This document shows, piece by piece, positions 1-9,498 of a DNA stretch of 18,663 nt (within the stretch, counting starts at the first letter, position 1; every line of letters begins with the position of its first letter). The notes below the pieces were generated by a model, which saw only the letters and a list, made by a program, of their open reading frames with translations, was not told the origin of the DNA and made no database searches. The stretch is from assembly GCA_001603055.1 (NCBI GenBank), contig LVAZ01000243.1:1-18663 (forward strand), in the 5' to 3' direction. The translations under genes and the position numbers were made by a program. This stretch comes from Victivallales bacterium Lenti_02. GTDB lineage: Bacteria > Verrucomicrobiota > Lentisphaeria > Oligosphaerales > Lenti-02.

Positions 1-2948
1 CGGTCGGTCTGGACGGTGCCGTCGTCGAAAGTGAAGGTGGCCGCGATGGTGTATTCACCCGGCGCGGTGTTGCGGGGCACGTGGAGACGGACGGGGAAGA
101 GGGCGCGGGTGCCGGGGGCGAGGGAGAGAGTGCGGTCCCCTTTGCCGAATGGGCTGGTCCAGGCGGCGCGGCACTGGCGGGAGCGGCGGGTGTCGTTGAG
201 GATCACGAGCTGTTGCTGGAGGATGCCTCCGGGGAGGATGTTGTGGCCCCGGTCGGTGAAGGATTCGGGACCGCCGCCGATGAAGGCGCAGAGGGGCTGG
301 TTCCAGCGCAGGAAGGTGCGGCCGACGGAGCTGGGCTCGTAGTCGCCGTCCGGGCCGTTGTCGTAGATGTATTCTCCGCCGGGGGTGGAGAAGGCGGCCA
401 CGATGCCGGGCTGCTGGAGGTTGCGGCTTTGCCAGTCGAGGGGGCGGTTTTCGCCGCGTTTGCGGCGCTGCCAGAAGCCGCCCTGGTCCCAGGGGAGCAT
501 GGCGGAGACGCCGCGGGCGCGGTGGGAGCGCCAGTTGGTCTCGGCGAAGAGGCTCATGATTTCGTAGTGGCACTCCTCGGTGCCGTGGAGATAGCGGTTC
601 AGAACGCTCCAGGCGAAGGGCTCGCCCTTGGCCCAGAGGCTTTCCTCGTGGGCGATGCTCTGCTGTTTGCGCTCGCCCATCGCGTAGGCCCGCTCGCCGA
701 TGAAGGGGGCGGAGAATTCGGCGTCCCAGAGGGACTGGAAGGCGGGGAAGCGCCAGATGAACTGGGGGCCGCGGTAGCTCGACCAGGAGGAGATGTGGGG
801 CAGGCCCCATTCCACGAAGAACATGGGTTTCCGGCCGTTGGCCTCCCAGTGGGCGAGCCAGTCGTCGCGCTCCTGCGGCGGGGCCCAGTTGAGGTAGATG
901 TTGACGGTGTGCATGTCGCCGAGGTTGCCGGACTGGTGGTGGTAGACGGGGCGGGTGGGATCGAGGGCCTTGGCGAGGTCGGCGGCGAGGGTGGCCTGCT
1001 GGCGGTTTTTGGCGCGGTGGGGGCTGCCCTTGTATTCGAGGGTGTCGGCGTGGTCCTCGGGCTGGTAGACGCCGTCCATTTTGAGGGGGTTCTGGTCGCC
1101 GTAGTAGCCGGTGCTGTTGTGGTTCATGGCGTAGAGAACGATGGCGGGGTGGTTGCGGGCGCGGCGGACCAGCCAGCGGGTCATGGCTTCGTAGCGGGCG
1201 CGCTGCTCGGGCTGGTCGAGCCGCCAGTTGAAGTCCTTGACATGGGGGAGGGAGAAGGCGCAGAGCATGCCGGTCTGGTCCGCGGCCTCGAACAGGCCGT
1301 CCAGGTAGCCCACCTCGCCGGGGGAGAAGTTGTAGTTGGCGGTGATGAGGAAATTGAAGCCGTACTGGCGCATCCGCCGGATGGTGTCGAGGCCGCCCTC
1401 GCGGGAGGCCAGGTCCGCGCCGGAGTTGATGTTGCGGTTGTGGAGGGCGCGGAGGCGGACGGGGGAGCCGTTGAGGATGAAGTCGCGGCCCTCGATCCAG
1501 AACTCGCGGAAGCCGAAGGTGAAGGGTTCGAACTGGTCGATGAGCCGGTCGGTCTCGTCGTGGAGGGAGACGCTGGCGGTGTAGAGGTTTCCGGGGGTGT
1601 CGGTGTCCCAGAGCTTGGGGTTGCGCCAGGTGTCGCCGAAGATCATGCGTTCGGCGGCGGGCAGCAGGCCCGAGCGGATGGTTTTCACTTCCCGCCCGCC
1701 GTCGAGAATGCGGGCGACGAGACGGCGCTGGCCGCTGCCGGGCTGGCGGAGTTCGACGGCGAAATCGAGGCGGGACTGGCGGAAGGAGGGCATGGCCTGC
1801 ACCCCGTCCACCGCCTCGGCGGCGGGTTCGGAGACCAGATACACGTCGCCGGTCAGGCCTTTGAGCTTGACGCTGGCCTTGCTGGTGATGATGCGGTCGG
1901 GGGCCATGAAGACCTGGCTCTCGTTGTCGAGGGGCCGGGCGGTGGCGAGGATGGCGAGGGTGTGGTCCTGGCCGGGGCGGAGGTGGCCGGTCAGTTCCAG
2001 GCGGCCGCCGGGGAACCAGATTTCGCCGGCGGGTTTGCCGTCCACGAAGACGGCGGCGTGGGTCTGGACCATGGTGGCGTCGAGCCAGACGCGGCGCCCG
2101 GCCCAGTCGGCGGGCACGGTCACGGCGCGTTGGCTCCAGGCCTGGTCGAGATTCTGCAGCACGATGCGCTCCTCGATCCAGGGGGCGAGGACGAGGGGCT
2201 GAATCCAGGTGTCGGGGCTGGACCCGCTGCCCCAGATGCCGGGGACGGGGAACCAGCCCCAGCAGTCGTTGGCGGGGGGGACGGCGGTTGTTTCCTCGCC
2301 GGGGGCGACGGGGCGGAACTGCCAGAGACCGTTGATGCAGATGCGCTCGCGGGTGGGGGTCGTCGCCTTCCAGGCGTCGGCCGGGCGCCAGACGTCGGCG
2401 AGGCCGGCGGGCAGGGGCTCGTCGTTTTTCATATTCGTGCGGGTGCGGGTGACGACGATTTTGAGGTCGGCGAATTCGGCGGTGCCCTTGGGGCCGAAGA
2501 CCGCCGCGCCGAGGTTCAGCCGGACCGCTCCCTCGGGGACGCGGTAGGTGCGGTCGCAGTCGATCCAGCCGGTGGTGCCGGCGGCGTTGAAGACGTTGGG
2601 CCAGGGGCCGATGCGCTCGTTCTTGTCGTTGTGGAAGGACATGGCCAGACGGGCGTCCTGCCAGCCTTCGGCCCCCCGCTCGACCCCGGTGGCGCGCAGG
2701 CGCATGGTCAGGCGGATTTCCCAGGTTTCGGGATCGAGGGGGACGTTCTGGCTGGCGGTTCTGCCCTGTTCGACCCGCAGCCATTGCTTGCCGTCCTCCT
2801 GTACGACGGAGATGCCGGGGCCGCCGCTCCAGCCGTCGGGCCGTCCGTCCGTGACGGCCTGGAAATCGCCGTTGCGGACCAGATTGGTTTCGGCCGCGGC
2901 AAGGCTGGCCAGGGCCAGCAGGGAGAGGGTGAGCAGGGTGTACCGCAT
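1..2948 (-). CDS. Exported glycoside hydrolase family 2-like protein (C-terminus outside window)
   Basis: The reading frame opens at ATG 2948 and stays open to the left edge, giving about 982 residues with no stop. A GGAGG sequence lies 5 nt upstream of the ATG. Residues 1–19 form a Sec signal peptide ending in LAAA. The mature protein begins NLVRNGDF, as many CBM4/9-like carbohydrate-binding domains do. A GH2-style sugar-binding domain (INGLWQFRPV near 195), an Ig-like region and a TIM barrel (from about residue 520) follow. The barrel contains NHPAIVLYAMNHN (599–611), where GH2 enzymes carry the acid/base motif, and FFVEWG with Glu713 where the nucleophile is expected. The usual Asn-Glu acid/base pair reads NHN (609–611), so the catalytic mechanism or activity is uncertain. 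The family role is hydrolysis of beta-linked sugars outside the cytoplasm; the substrate is unknown. It is divergently transcribed from the oxidoreductase gene. Fold and family are well supported, activity is not. Confidence 0.85.
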   Translation of the reverse strand, partial: MRYTLLTLSLLALASLAAAETNLVRNGDFQAVTDGRPDGWSGGPGISVVQEDGKQWLRVEQGRTASQNVPLDPETWEIRLTMRLRATGVERGAEGWQDARLAMSFHNDKNERIGPWPNVFNAAGTTGWIDCDRTYRVPEGAVRLNLGAAVFGPKGTAEFADLKIVVTRTRTNMKNDEPLPAGLADVWRPADAWKATTPTRERICINGLWQFRPVAPGEETTAVPPANDCWGWFPVPGIWGSGSSPDTWIQPLVLAPWIEERIVLQNLDQAWSQRAVTVPADWAGRRVWLDATMVQTHAAVFVDGKPAGEIWFPGGRLELTGHLRPGQDHTLAILATARPLDNESQVFMAPDRIITSKASVKLKGLTGDVYLVSEPAAEAVDGVQAMPSFRQSRLDFAVELRQPGSGQRRLVARILDGGREVKTIRSGLLPAAERMIFGDTWRNPKLWDTDTPGNLYTASVSLHDETDRLIDQFEPFTFGFREFWIEGRDFILNGSPVRLRALHNRNINSGADLASREGGLDTIRRMRQYGFNFLITANYNFSPGEVGYLDGLFEAADQTGMLCAFSLPHVKDFNWRLDQPEQRARYEAMTRWLVRRARNHPAIVLYAMNHNSTGYYGDQNPLKMDGVYQPEDHADTLEYKGSPHRAKNRQQATLAADLAKALDPTRPVYHHQSGNLGDMHTVNIYLNWAPPQERDDWLAHWEANGRKPMFFVEWGLPHISSWSSYRGPQFIWRFPAFQSLWDAEFSAPFIGERAYAMGERKQQSIAHEESLWAKGEPFAWSVLNRYLHGTEECHYEIMSLFAETNWRSHRARGVSAMLPWDQGGFWQRRKRGENRPLDWQSRNLQQPGIVAAFSTPGGEYIYDNGPDGDYEPSSVGRTFLRWNQPLCAFIGGGPESFTDRGHNILPGGILQQQLVILNDTRRSRQCRAAWTSPFGKGDRTLSLAPGTRALFPVRLHVPRNTAPGEYTIAATFTFDDGTVQTD

Positions 2949-3065
2949 CGGAGCCTCCGGGTCGGGGGATGGACAGGTGGCGAACTGCCGGAAGGAAAAG
3001 TATAGTCGCGTCGCACCAAGGGGCAAGCGGGGACGAACGAACCACCACGCCAGGAGTTTTCGAGT
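2949..3065. promoter_or_regulatory. Divergent intergenic promoter region with overlapping -10 candidates
   Basis: This 117-bp gap separates two divergent genes and is relatively AT-rich in its centre. On the minus strand TATACT (3004–2999) has TTGCCC (3026–3021) 16 bp upstream, which fits a sigma70-type promoter for the GH2-like gene. On the plus strand TATAGT (3001–3006) has the weak -35 candidate TGGCGA (2978–2983) 17 bp upstream, for the oxidoreductase gene. The two -10 boxes overlap, so the promoters could exclude each other. The Shine-Dalgarno sequences GGAGG (2958–2954, minus) and AGGAG (3052–3056, plus) are at its edges. The promoter boxes are read by eye and not tested. Confidence 0.4.
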
Positions 3066-4169
3066 ATGCCAGCCACCGCGCCTGTCCGCTACGGGATCGT
3101 GGGCACCGGGATGATCGCCCGGTTCCACGCCCAGGCCATCGCCGCCGTTCCCGACGCCCGGCTGACGGTTGTCTTCGACAAGGTCCCCGAGCGGGCCAAA
3201 GCCTTCGCGGCGGAGCACGGGGTGGACTACGAGAGCGACTTCGGCGCTTTTCTGGCGCGGCCGGACGTGGACGCGGTGACGGTGACCACGCCGAGCGGGG
3301 CGCGGGTCGAGGTGGCGGTACCCGCCGCCCGCGCGGGCAAGCATGTGTTCTGCGAGAAGCCCATCGAGGTGACGCCCGCGCGCGCCGACCGGATCATCAA
3401 CGCCTGCGCGCTGAACGGGGTGCGGCTGGGCTGCGTGTTCCAGTCGCGCACCTGGACCAACGTGAAGCGGATCAAGACGGCGATCGAGGCGGGCCGTTTC
3501 GGGCGGCTGGTGATGGCCAACGTGCAGCTTCCCTGGTACCGGTCGCAGGAATACTACGACAGCGCCGAGTGGCGCGGCACCTGGCGGCTGGACGGCGGCG
3601 GGGCGCTGATGAACCAGAGCATCCACGTCATCGACCTGCTGGTGCATTTCTGCGGCCGCCCGGCGGCCGCCTGCGCCATCACCGACGTGCTGTCGCACCA
3701 CAACATCCAGGTGGAGGACGTGGCCGCCGCCGCCGTGCGCTTCGAGAACGGCTGCCTGGCCACGGTCAGCGCCACCACCGCCTGCAATCCCGGCTTTCCG
3801 CGCCGTCTCGAACTCTGCGGCGAGCGCGGCTCGGTGGTGCTGGTGAACGACCGGCTGGAACGCTGGAGCTTTCTGGATCAGGACGAGGAGGACGACCGGA
3901 TACTGGCCGAGGGCCGGCAGGGCGAGGAACTGCCGGACGGCGGCGCGGCCGATCCCAAGGCAATCAGCTTCGAGGGGCACCGGCGGCAGATCGCCGACCT
4001 CACCGCCGCCATCCTGGAGAACCGCGATCCGATCATTCCCGGCACCGAGGGGCGCCGCGCCGTGGAGTTGATCTGCGGCATCTACGAATCCGCCCGCTCG
4101 AACCGGCCCTACCTGTTCCCCGAGGACGACGGTCCCGGTGCCCGCGCCCTGGCGGCGATGCGGCTGTAG
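3066..4169 (+). CDS. Gfo/Idh/MocA family NAD(P)-dependent oxidoreductase
   Basis: The product has 367 residues, the usual size for this family, whose members oxidise, reduce or epimerise sugars, inositols and related polyols. The start at ATG 3066 follows AGGAG by 9 nt. The N-terminal Rossmann fold has GIVGTGMIARFHAQAI (9–24), with the G-x-G-x-x nucleotide loop. FCEKP (95–99) carries the family's conserved catalytic Lys98. The C-terminal substrate domain has LDGGGALMNQSIHVIDLL (175–192), with the conserved His187 and Asp190. There is no signal peptide, so it is cytoplasmic. It lies divergent to an exported GH2-like protein and 93 bp upstream of a membrane protein, which suggests it processes a sugar released and imported by these neighbours. 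The exact substrate and reaction cannot be predicted. Some members of the family have no known reaction. Confidence 0.92.
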   Translation: MPATAPVRYGIVGTGMIARFHAQAIAAVPDARLTVVFDKVPERAKAFAAEHGVDYESDFGAFLARPDVDAVTVTTPSGARVEVAVPAARAGKHVFCEKPIEVTPARADRIINACALNGVRLGCVFQSRTWTNVKRIKTAIEAGRFGRLVMANVQLPWYRSQEYYDSAEWRGTWRLDGGGALMNQSIHVIDLLVHFCGRPAAACAITDVLSHHNIQVEDVAAAAVRFENGCLATVSATTACNPGFPRRLELCGERGSVVLVNDRLERWSFLDQDEEDDRILAEGRQGEELPDGGAADPKAISFEGHRRQIADLTAAILENRDPIIPGTEGRRAVELICGIYESARSNRPYLFPEDDGPGARALAAMRL

Positions 4170-4181
4170 CCCGAACCTGCG

Positions 4182-4211
4182 CCCGCGTGTTGCGGGACGC
4201 CCGGAGCGGGC
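4182..4211 (+). other. Tandem small hairpins between oxidoreductase and membrane-protein genes
   Basis: Two adjacent perfect inverted repeats lie in the 93-bp gap. CCCGC/GCGGG (4182–4196) has a 5-nt loop. GCCCG/CGGGC (4199–4211) has a GAG triloop. The CGGG at 4193–4196 could instead pair with the CCCG at 4200–4203, so the structures are partly exclusive. No U-tract follows, so this is not a classical terminator. It may be mRNA processing or attenuation, or chance in GC-rich DNA. Confidence 0.3.
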
Positions 4212-4262
4212 TATGGTTTCCATTTGCGCGTTTTCCCCATTCCACGGAATCTTTGCCAACTC

Positions 4263-6305
4263 ATGACTATCCGCGCCATTCTGCTTGGTCTTCTCGGGGG
4301 TGCCGCCGTCTGCGGCACCAGTTTCTTCAACGACCGGATTCTGCGGCAGACCTATCTGGTTGGCAACAACATGCCGGTGTCGGTATACGGCGCGCTGATT
4401 CTCTTCCTGCTGTTCGTGAATCCGCTGCTGCGGCGGTTCCGGCTGAACGGCGGCGAGCTGGCGGTGATTCTGACGCTGACCCTGGCGACGTGCAGCATTC
4501 CCGGCTCGGGTTTCCTGCGCACCTTCACCTCCTCGATCATCCTGCCCTACCACTACGAGAAGCTCGATGCGGGCTGGCGGGACCAGAAGGTGGTGCAGAT
4601 GGTGCCCAAGCGCTATCTGGTGGACGTGAACCAGGAGAACGAGGACGAGGTGCTGGGCGGGTTCGTCCAGGGCCTGGGCGTGGGCGACCGGCGCTCTTCC
4701 CCGAAGCAGATTCCCCTGCGGCCCTGGGCGAAGCCCTTCGCCCTCTGGCTGCCGATGGTGATGACCCTGTGGTTCGCCCTGATCGGGCTGTCGGTGTTCA
4801 TCCATAAGCAATGGGCCGCGCACGAGCACCTGCCCTATCCCATCGCCTCCTTCGCGAACGCGCTGCTGCCGGACGCGGGGAGCAACCGCTGCTCCCTGTT
4901 CCGCAATCGGCTGTTCTGGATCGGGGCCGGGGCGGTGCTGTTCATCCACATGAACAACTATCTCCACCAATGGTTTCCCGAGTATCTGATTCCGATTCCG
5001 ACCCGCTATTCCTTCAGCGCCCTGGGCAAGCTGGTGCCGACGCTGACCCGGGGTGGCGGCTGGACGCTGCTCAATCCCCGCATCTTCTTCACGGTCATCG
5101 GCATCGCCTTCCTGATCCCGTCGGACCTGTCCTTCACCTTCGGCATCGGCCCCTTCCTCTGGGCCTACGTGGTGGGGTTTTTCATGGGCTACGGGATCGA
5201 CCTGAACAACGTGATCGAGGGCAGCTACTGGTACACCGGGCTCAAGGCCCGCATGTTCATCCTGTTCGGCGCGAACGTCGGCCTCTTCCTGGCGTTGCTC
5301 TACACCGGGCGGCACTACTATCTGGAGGTGACCAAGGCGGCTCTCGGCCTGGGCCGGAAGCACACGCTGGACCCGGCGGCGGTGTGGGGCTGCCGGGTGT
5401 TTCTGGGGCTGACGGTCGCCTTCGTGGTGCAGATGACCCTGGCGGGGATCGACTGGCAGTTGAGCCTGCTGTACACGCTGATTCTGGTGATTTTCTATGT
5501 GGTGATGACCCGCATCATCTGCGAGTCCGGGCTGTTCCATCTGCAGAGCAACATCTTTCCCTGCGCGATTCTGTGGGGGGTGTTCGGGGCCAACAGCCTC
5601 GGGGCCTCGACCCTGCTGATGATGCAGGTGATCTCGCTGATCCTGGTCTGCGACCCGCGCGAGTCGCTGATGCCGTTCATGAGCAACTCCCTCAAGCTGC
5701 TCGATCTGCGGCAGGGGAAACTGGGCGCCACCGCCAACTGGAGCGCGGCGGCGATGGTCATGGGGCTGGTCCTCGGCCTTGCCGTCACCCTCTATATCCA
5801 GTACGACCGCGGCAACTCCATCTGGGAGGGCTGGGCCGAGCAGGCGGTGCCGACCATGCAGTTCACCAACGCCCTGGCGGTGAAGCGCAAGCTGATCGCC
5901 CAGGGGACGCTCGAATCCAGCGAGGCCATGTCCGGCTGGGAACGCTTCGCCAACATGAGTCCGAACACCATCTGCATGTACGGCTTCGCCGCCGGGTTCG
6001 TGCTGGTGCTGCTGTTCAGCGCCGCGCGCCTGCGCTTCCGCTGGTGGCCGCTCCATCCCCTGCTGTTCGTCACCTGGTGCACCACCCACATCGCCTCCTT
6101 CGCGGGGGCGTTCCTGCTCGGCTGGATCATCAAGCGCAGCGTGGTGAAATACGGCGGCATTTCGGTGTACAACCGGCTGAAGCCGATGATGTACGGGCTG
6201 ATCGCGGGCGAGGTGCTCAGCGCCGTGATCCCGAGCATTGTCGGGGCCATCTACTACTTCTGCACCGGCCAGCGGCCCCTGGCCTTCCAGGTTCTGCTGG
6301 GGTAG
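4263..6305 (+). CDS. Polytopic membrane protein of the DUF6785/DUF6784 type (putative transporter)
   Basis: The product has about 680 residues and many hydrophobic segments, for example near 4–22, 38–57, 65–82, 163–181, 277–320 and 330–348, with others through to the C-terminus. I prefer ATG 4263 as the start, because a hydrophobic helix follows at once. The frame also allows TTG 4224, which adds 13 residues, and neither start has a clear Shine-Dalgarno. The segments IPIPTRYSF (about 242–250) and FLIPSDLSFTFGIG (about 282–295) recall a large family of uncharacterised PVC-group membrane proteins that I remember as DUF6785 with a C-terminal DUF6784; they are somewhat reminiscent of OPT-type transporters. 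I infer transport of a carbohydrate or related solute from its place after a sugar oxidoreductase. The family itself has no established substrate. The stop codon touches the stop of the convergent DUF167 gene. Confidence 0.8.
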   Translation: MTIRAILLGLLGGAAVCGTSFFNDRILRQTYLVGNNMPVSVYGALILFLLFVNPLLRRFRLNGGELAVILTLTLATCSIPGSGFLRTFTSSIILPYHYEKLDAGWRDQKVVQMVPKRYLVDVNQENEDEVLGGFVQGLGVGDRRSSPKQIPLRPWAKPFALWLPMVMTLWFALIGLSVFIHKQWAAHEHLPYPIASFANALLPDAGSNRCSLFRNRLFWIGAGAVLFIHMNNYLHQWFPEYLIPIPTRYSFSALGKLVPTLTRGGGWTLLNPRIFFTVIGIAFLIPSDLSFTFGIGPFLWAYVVGFFMGYGIDLNNVIEGSYWYTGLKARMFILFGANVGLFLALLYTGRHYYLEVTKAALGLGRKHTLDPAAVWGCRVFLGLTVAFVVQMTLAGIDWQLSLLYTLILVIFYVVMTRIICESGLFHLQSNIFPCAILWGVFGANSLGASTLLMMQVISLILVCDPRESLMPFMSNSLKLLDLRQGKLGATANWSAAAMVMGLVLGLAVTLYIQYDRGNSIWEGWAEQAVPTMQFTNALAVKRKLIAQGTLESSEAMSGWERFANMSPNTICMYGFAAGFVLVLLFSAARLRFRWWPLHPLLFVTWCTTHIASFAGAFLLGWIIKRSVVKYGGISVYNRLKPMMYGLIAGEVLSAVIPSIVGAIYYFCTGQRPLAFQVLLG

Positions 6306-6336
6306 CTATTCGCCGAGCCGCCGCCGGGCCTCGGCG
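6303..6336. terminator. Abutting convergent stops followed by an inverted repeat
   Basis: The two convergent genes end in the palindrome TAGCTA (6303–6308), with no base between their stop codons. CGCCGAG (6311–6317) and CTCGGCG (6330–6336) form a perfect 7-bp stem with a 12-nt loop just after the plus-strand stop. This could end or stabilise the plus-strand transcript, but no T-tract follows. The same bases encode the last residues of the DUF167 protein, so a terminator role is only possible. Confidence 0.3.
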
Positions 6337-6605
6337 AGCGTGATTCCCGCGATGGCCACGGTCTTCGTCCGGCCGGTTTCCCCCTGGACGATCCGGACGG
6401 ACGATTTGGCGACGCCGAAGAACTTGGCCAGGAATTTGACGATGGCCGCGTTGGCCTCGCCGTCCACGGGGGGGGCGGCGACGGCCAGTTTGCGGCGCTC
6501 CCCGAGCAGGGGGCCGAAGGCGGTCCGGCTGGCGCGGGGCTGCGCGACAAGGTCGAGCCGAACCCCCTCGCCGCTGTCCCGCAGGTAGGTCGGTTCGGCC
6601 GTCAT
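6306..6605 (-). CDS. DUF167 (YggU-like) family protein
   Basis: This 99-residue protein matches the DUF167 pattern. VRLDLVAQPRASRTAFG (15–31) is the conserved basic strand. AAPPVDGEANAAIVKFLAKF (43–62) is the family hallmark, with the P-V-D/E-G-x-A-N motif. VRIVQGETGRTKTVAI (70–85) follows. DUF167 proteins are small cytoplasmic alpha/beta proteins of unknown function found widely in bacteria. The ATG at 6605 lies 2 nt after the FtsH stop (TAGCCATG), so translation is probably coupled to ftsH by reinitiation. Its own stop at 6306–6308 abuts the stop of the convergent membrane-protein gene. Confidence 0.9.
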   Translation of the reverse strand: MTAEPTYLRDSGEGVRLDLVAQPRASRTAFGPLLGERRKLAVAAPPVDGEANAAIVKFLAKFFGVAKSSVRIVQGETGRTKTVAIAGITLAEARRRLGE

Positions 6606-6607
6606 GG

Positions 6608-8695
<2,088 letters not shown>

Positions 8696-8784
8696 GAATC
8701 GAAACCTATCGTGTGTCGCGGCCGCGTTCCGGGAAGAAAGCGGGCGCCTGGAAGTCTGCGGAGCCGGAAAGGCGCGGGCGGAGC

Positions 8785-9327
8785 CTAGTTGACTGTCTTG
8801 ATGAGCAGGTAGGCGAGCGCAATCAGGGCGAAGAAGGCGAGAACGCCGAGAACGATCCCGCCGACCAGCGTGCCCTTGCCGGAGTCCTGGTGGAGATTCG
8901 TCTGCTTCTTCTGGATTTTGCCGCCGAGGTTGCTCATCTCGTCGACGGACAGTTCCGAGGTGTCGGTGTCCTTGAGGCTGATGACGGTCTGGGTGGCGCT
9001 GCCCCCCGCCCGGCTGCTTTCGTTGTCGAAGAGCATCTCGACGCCGCCGACCTGGAGGATGTCGCCGTTCTTGATCGGATACTCGTTGCCGGGTTCGAGC
9101 TTCTCGTTGTTCAGGCGCGTGCCGTTGGTGCTGCCCTCGTCGCGCACGCTGGCCCGGCGCCCGGCCTGGATTAGAATGCTGCAATGATGGCCGCTGATCG
9201 TGGGGTCCGGGATGGGGAAATCGCTTTCCTCGGTGCGGCCAAGCGAGAACTCATCCTTGCCTTCCAGCTCGAACTTCTGTCCTCTCAGTTGGGAGGAAAG
9301 CACAATGAGTTTGGGAATACCAGCCAT
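8785..9327 (-). CDS. Tail-anchored FHA-domain membrane protein
   Basis: The product has 180 residues. The FHA domain spans about 5–100 and keeps its phosphopeptide-binding residues: SLGR (28–31), TISGHH (43–48, Ser45 and His48) and STNGT (66–70). A hydrophilic linker rich in Ser/Thr (about 101–150) follows. One transmembrane helix (about 153–176) leaves only four residues beyond it, so the FHA domain should face the cytoplasm as a tail anchor. FHA domains bind phosphothreonine peptides, often made by Ser/Thr kinases; none is encoded in this window. The linker threonines, as in ATQT and TDTS, could themselves be phosphorylated. I choose ATG 9327 over an in-frame GTG at 9339, because the GTG is part of the GTGAGG Shine-Dalgarno placed 6 nt before the ATG. 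The gene is directly upstream of ftsH on the same strand, so it may recruit or modulate the protease; this is inference. Confidence 0.92.
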   Translation of the reverse strand: MAGIPKLIVLSSQLRGQKFELEGKDEFSLGRTEESDFPIPDPTISGHHCSILIQAGRRASVRDEGSTNGTRLNNEKLEPGNEYPIKNGDILQVGGVEMLFDNESSRAGGSATQTVISLKDTDTSELSVDEMSNLGGKIQKKQTNLHQDSGKGTLVGGIVLGVLAFFALIALAYLLIKTVN

Positions 9328-9333
9328 AAGTGA

Positions 9334-9337
9334 CCTC
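9334..9337 (-). promoter_or_regulatory. Shine-Dalgarno of the FHA gene
   Basis: GAGG on the minus strand lies 6 nt before ATG 9327, an ideal spacing. It overlaps the alternative GTG start, which argues against that longer form. Confidence 0.7.
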
Positions 9338-9452
9338 ACAAGTTGTTCTCTGGACGCCTCGGGGCCGGGGGGGAAACACAGTTTCGCACACGGGCCGGCG
9401 CCTCAAAAAACGATGTATCCGACTAACGTAGGCTCGGAAACCGCCTTCGCCA

Positions 9453-9479
9453 GCCACCCCGCGAAAAACGGGTCGTGGC
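9453..9479 (-). terminator. Hairpin downstream of the TPR gene, possible terminator
   Basis: GCCAC/GTGGC arms enclose CCCG/CGGG, with a 2-nt bulge and a 7-nt loop containing five T on the minus strand. The hairpin lies about 20 nt after the TPR stop and before the FHA gene, where transcription of the ExbB–ExbD–TPR operon could end. No U-tract follows the stem, so intrinsic termination would be weak. The rest of the 171-bp gap (9328–9498) shows no further element I can support, although it must hold any promoter for the FHA–ftsH genes. Confidence 0.35.
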
Positions 9480-9498
9480 GGAGGCGGCCGCCGGGGGT

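Noticed and set aside
81..3005. Long plus-strand open frame of about 974 codons opposite the GH2-like gene
   Set aside because: The translation is Gly/Ala/Val/Glu-rich low-complexity with no domain. It mirrors the GC-rich codons of the true minus-strand gene, which has a signal peptide and GH2 motifs.
55..3048. Minus-strand open frame of about 997 codons overlapping the GH2-like gene in another frame
   Set aside because: It is Arg/Pro-rich throughout, lacks any motif, and conflicts with the recognisable GH2 frame.
8758..8785. Direct repeat GCGGAGCC, two copies 20 bp apart, near the FHA stop
   Set aside because: Only 8 bp long and GC-only in type; expected by chance here and linked to no known element.
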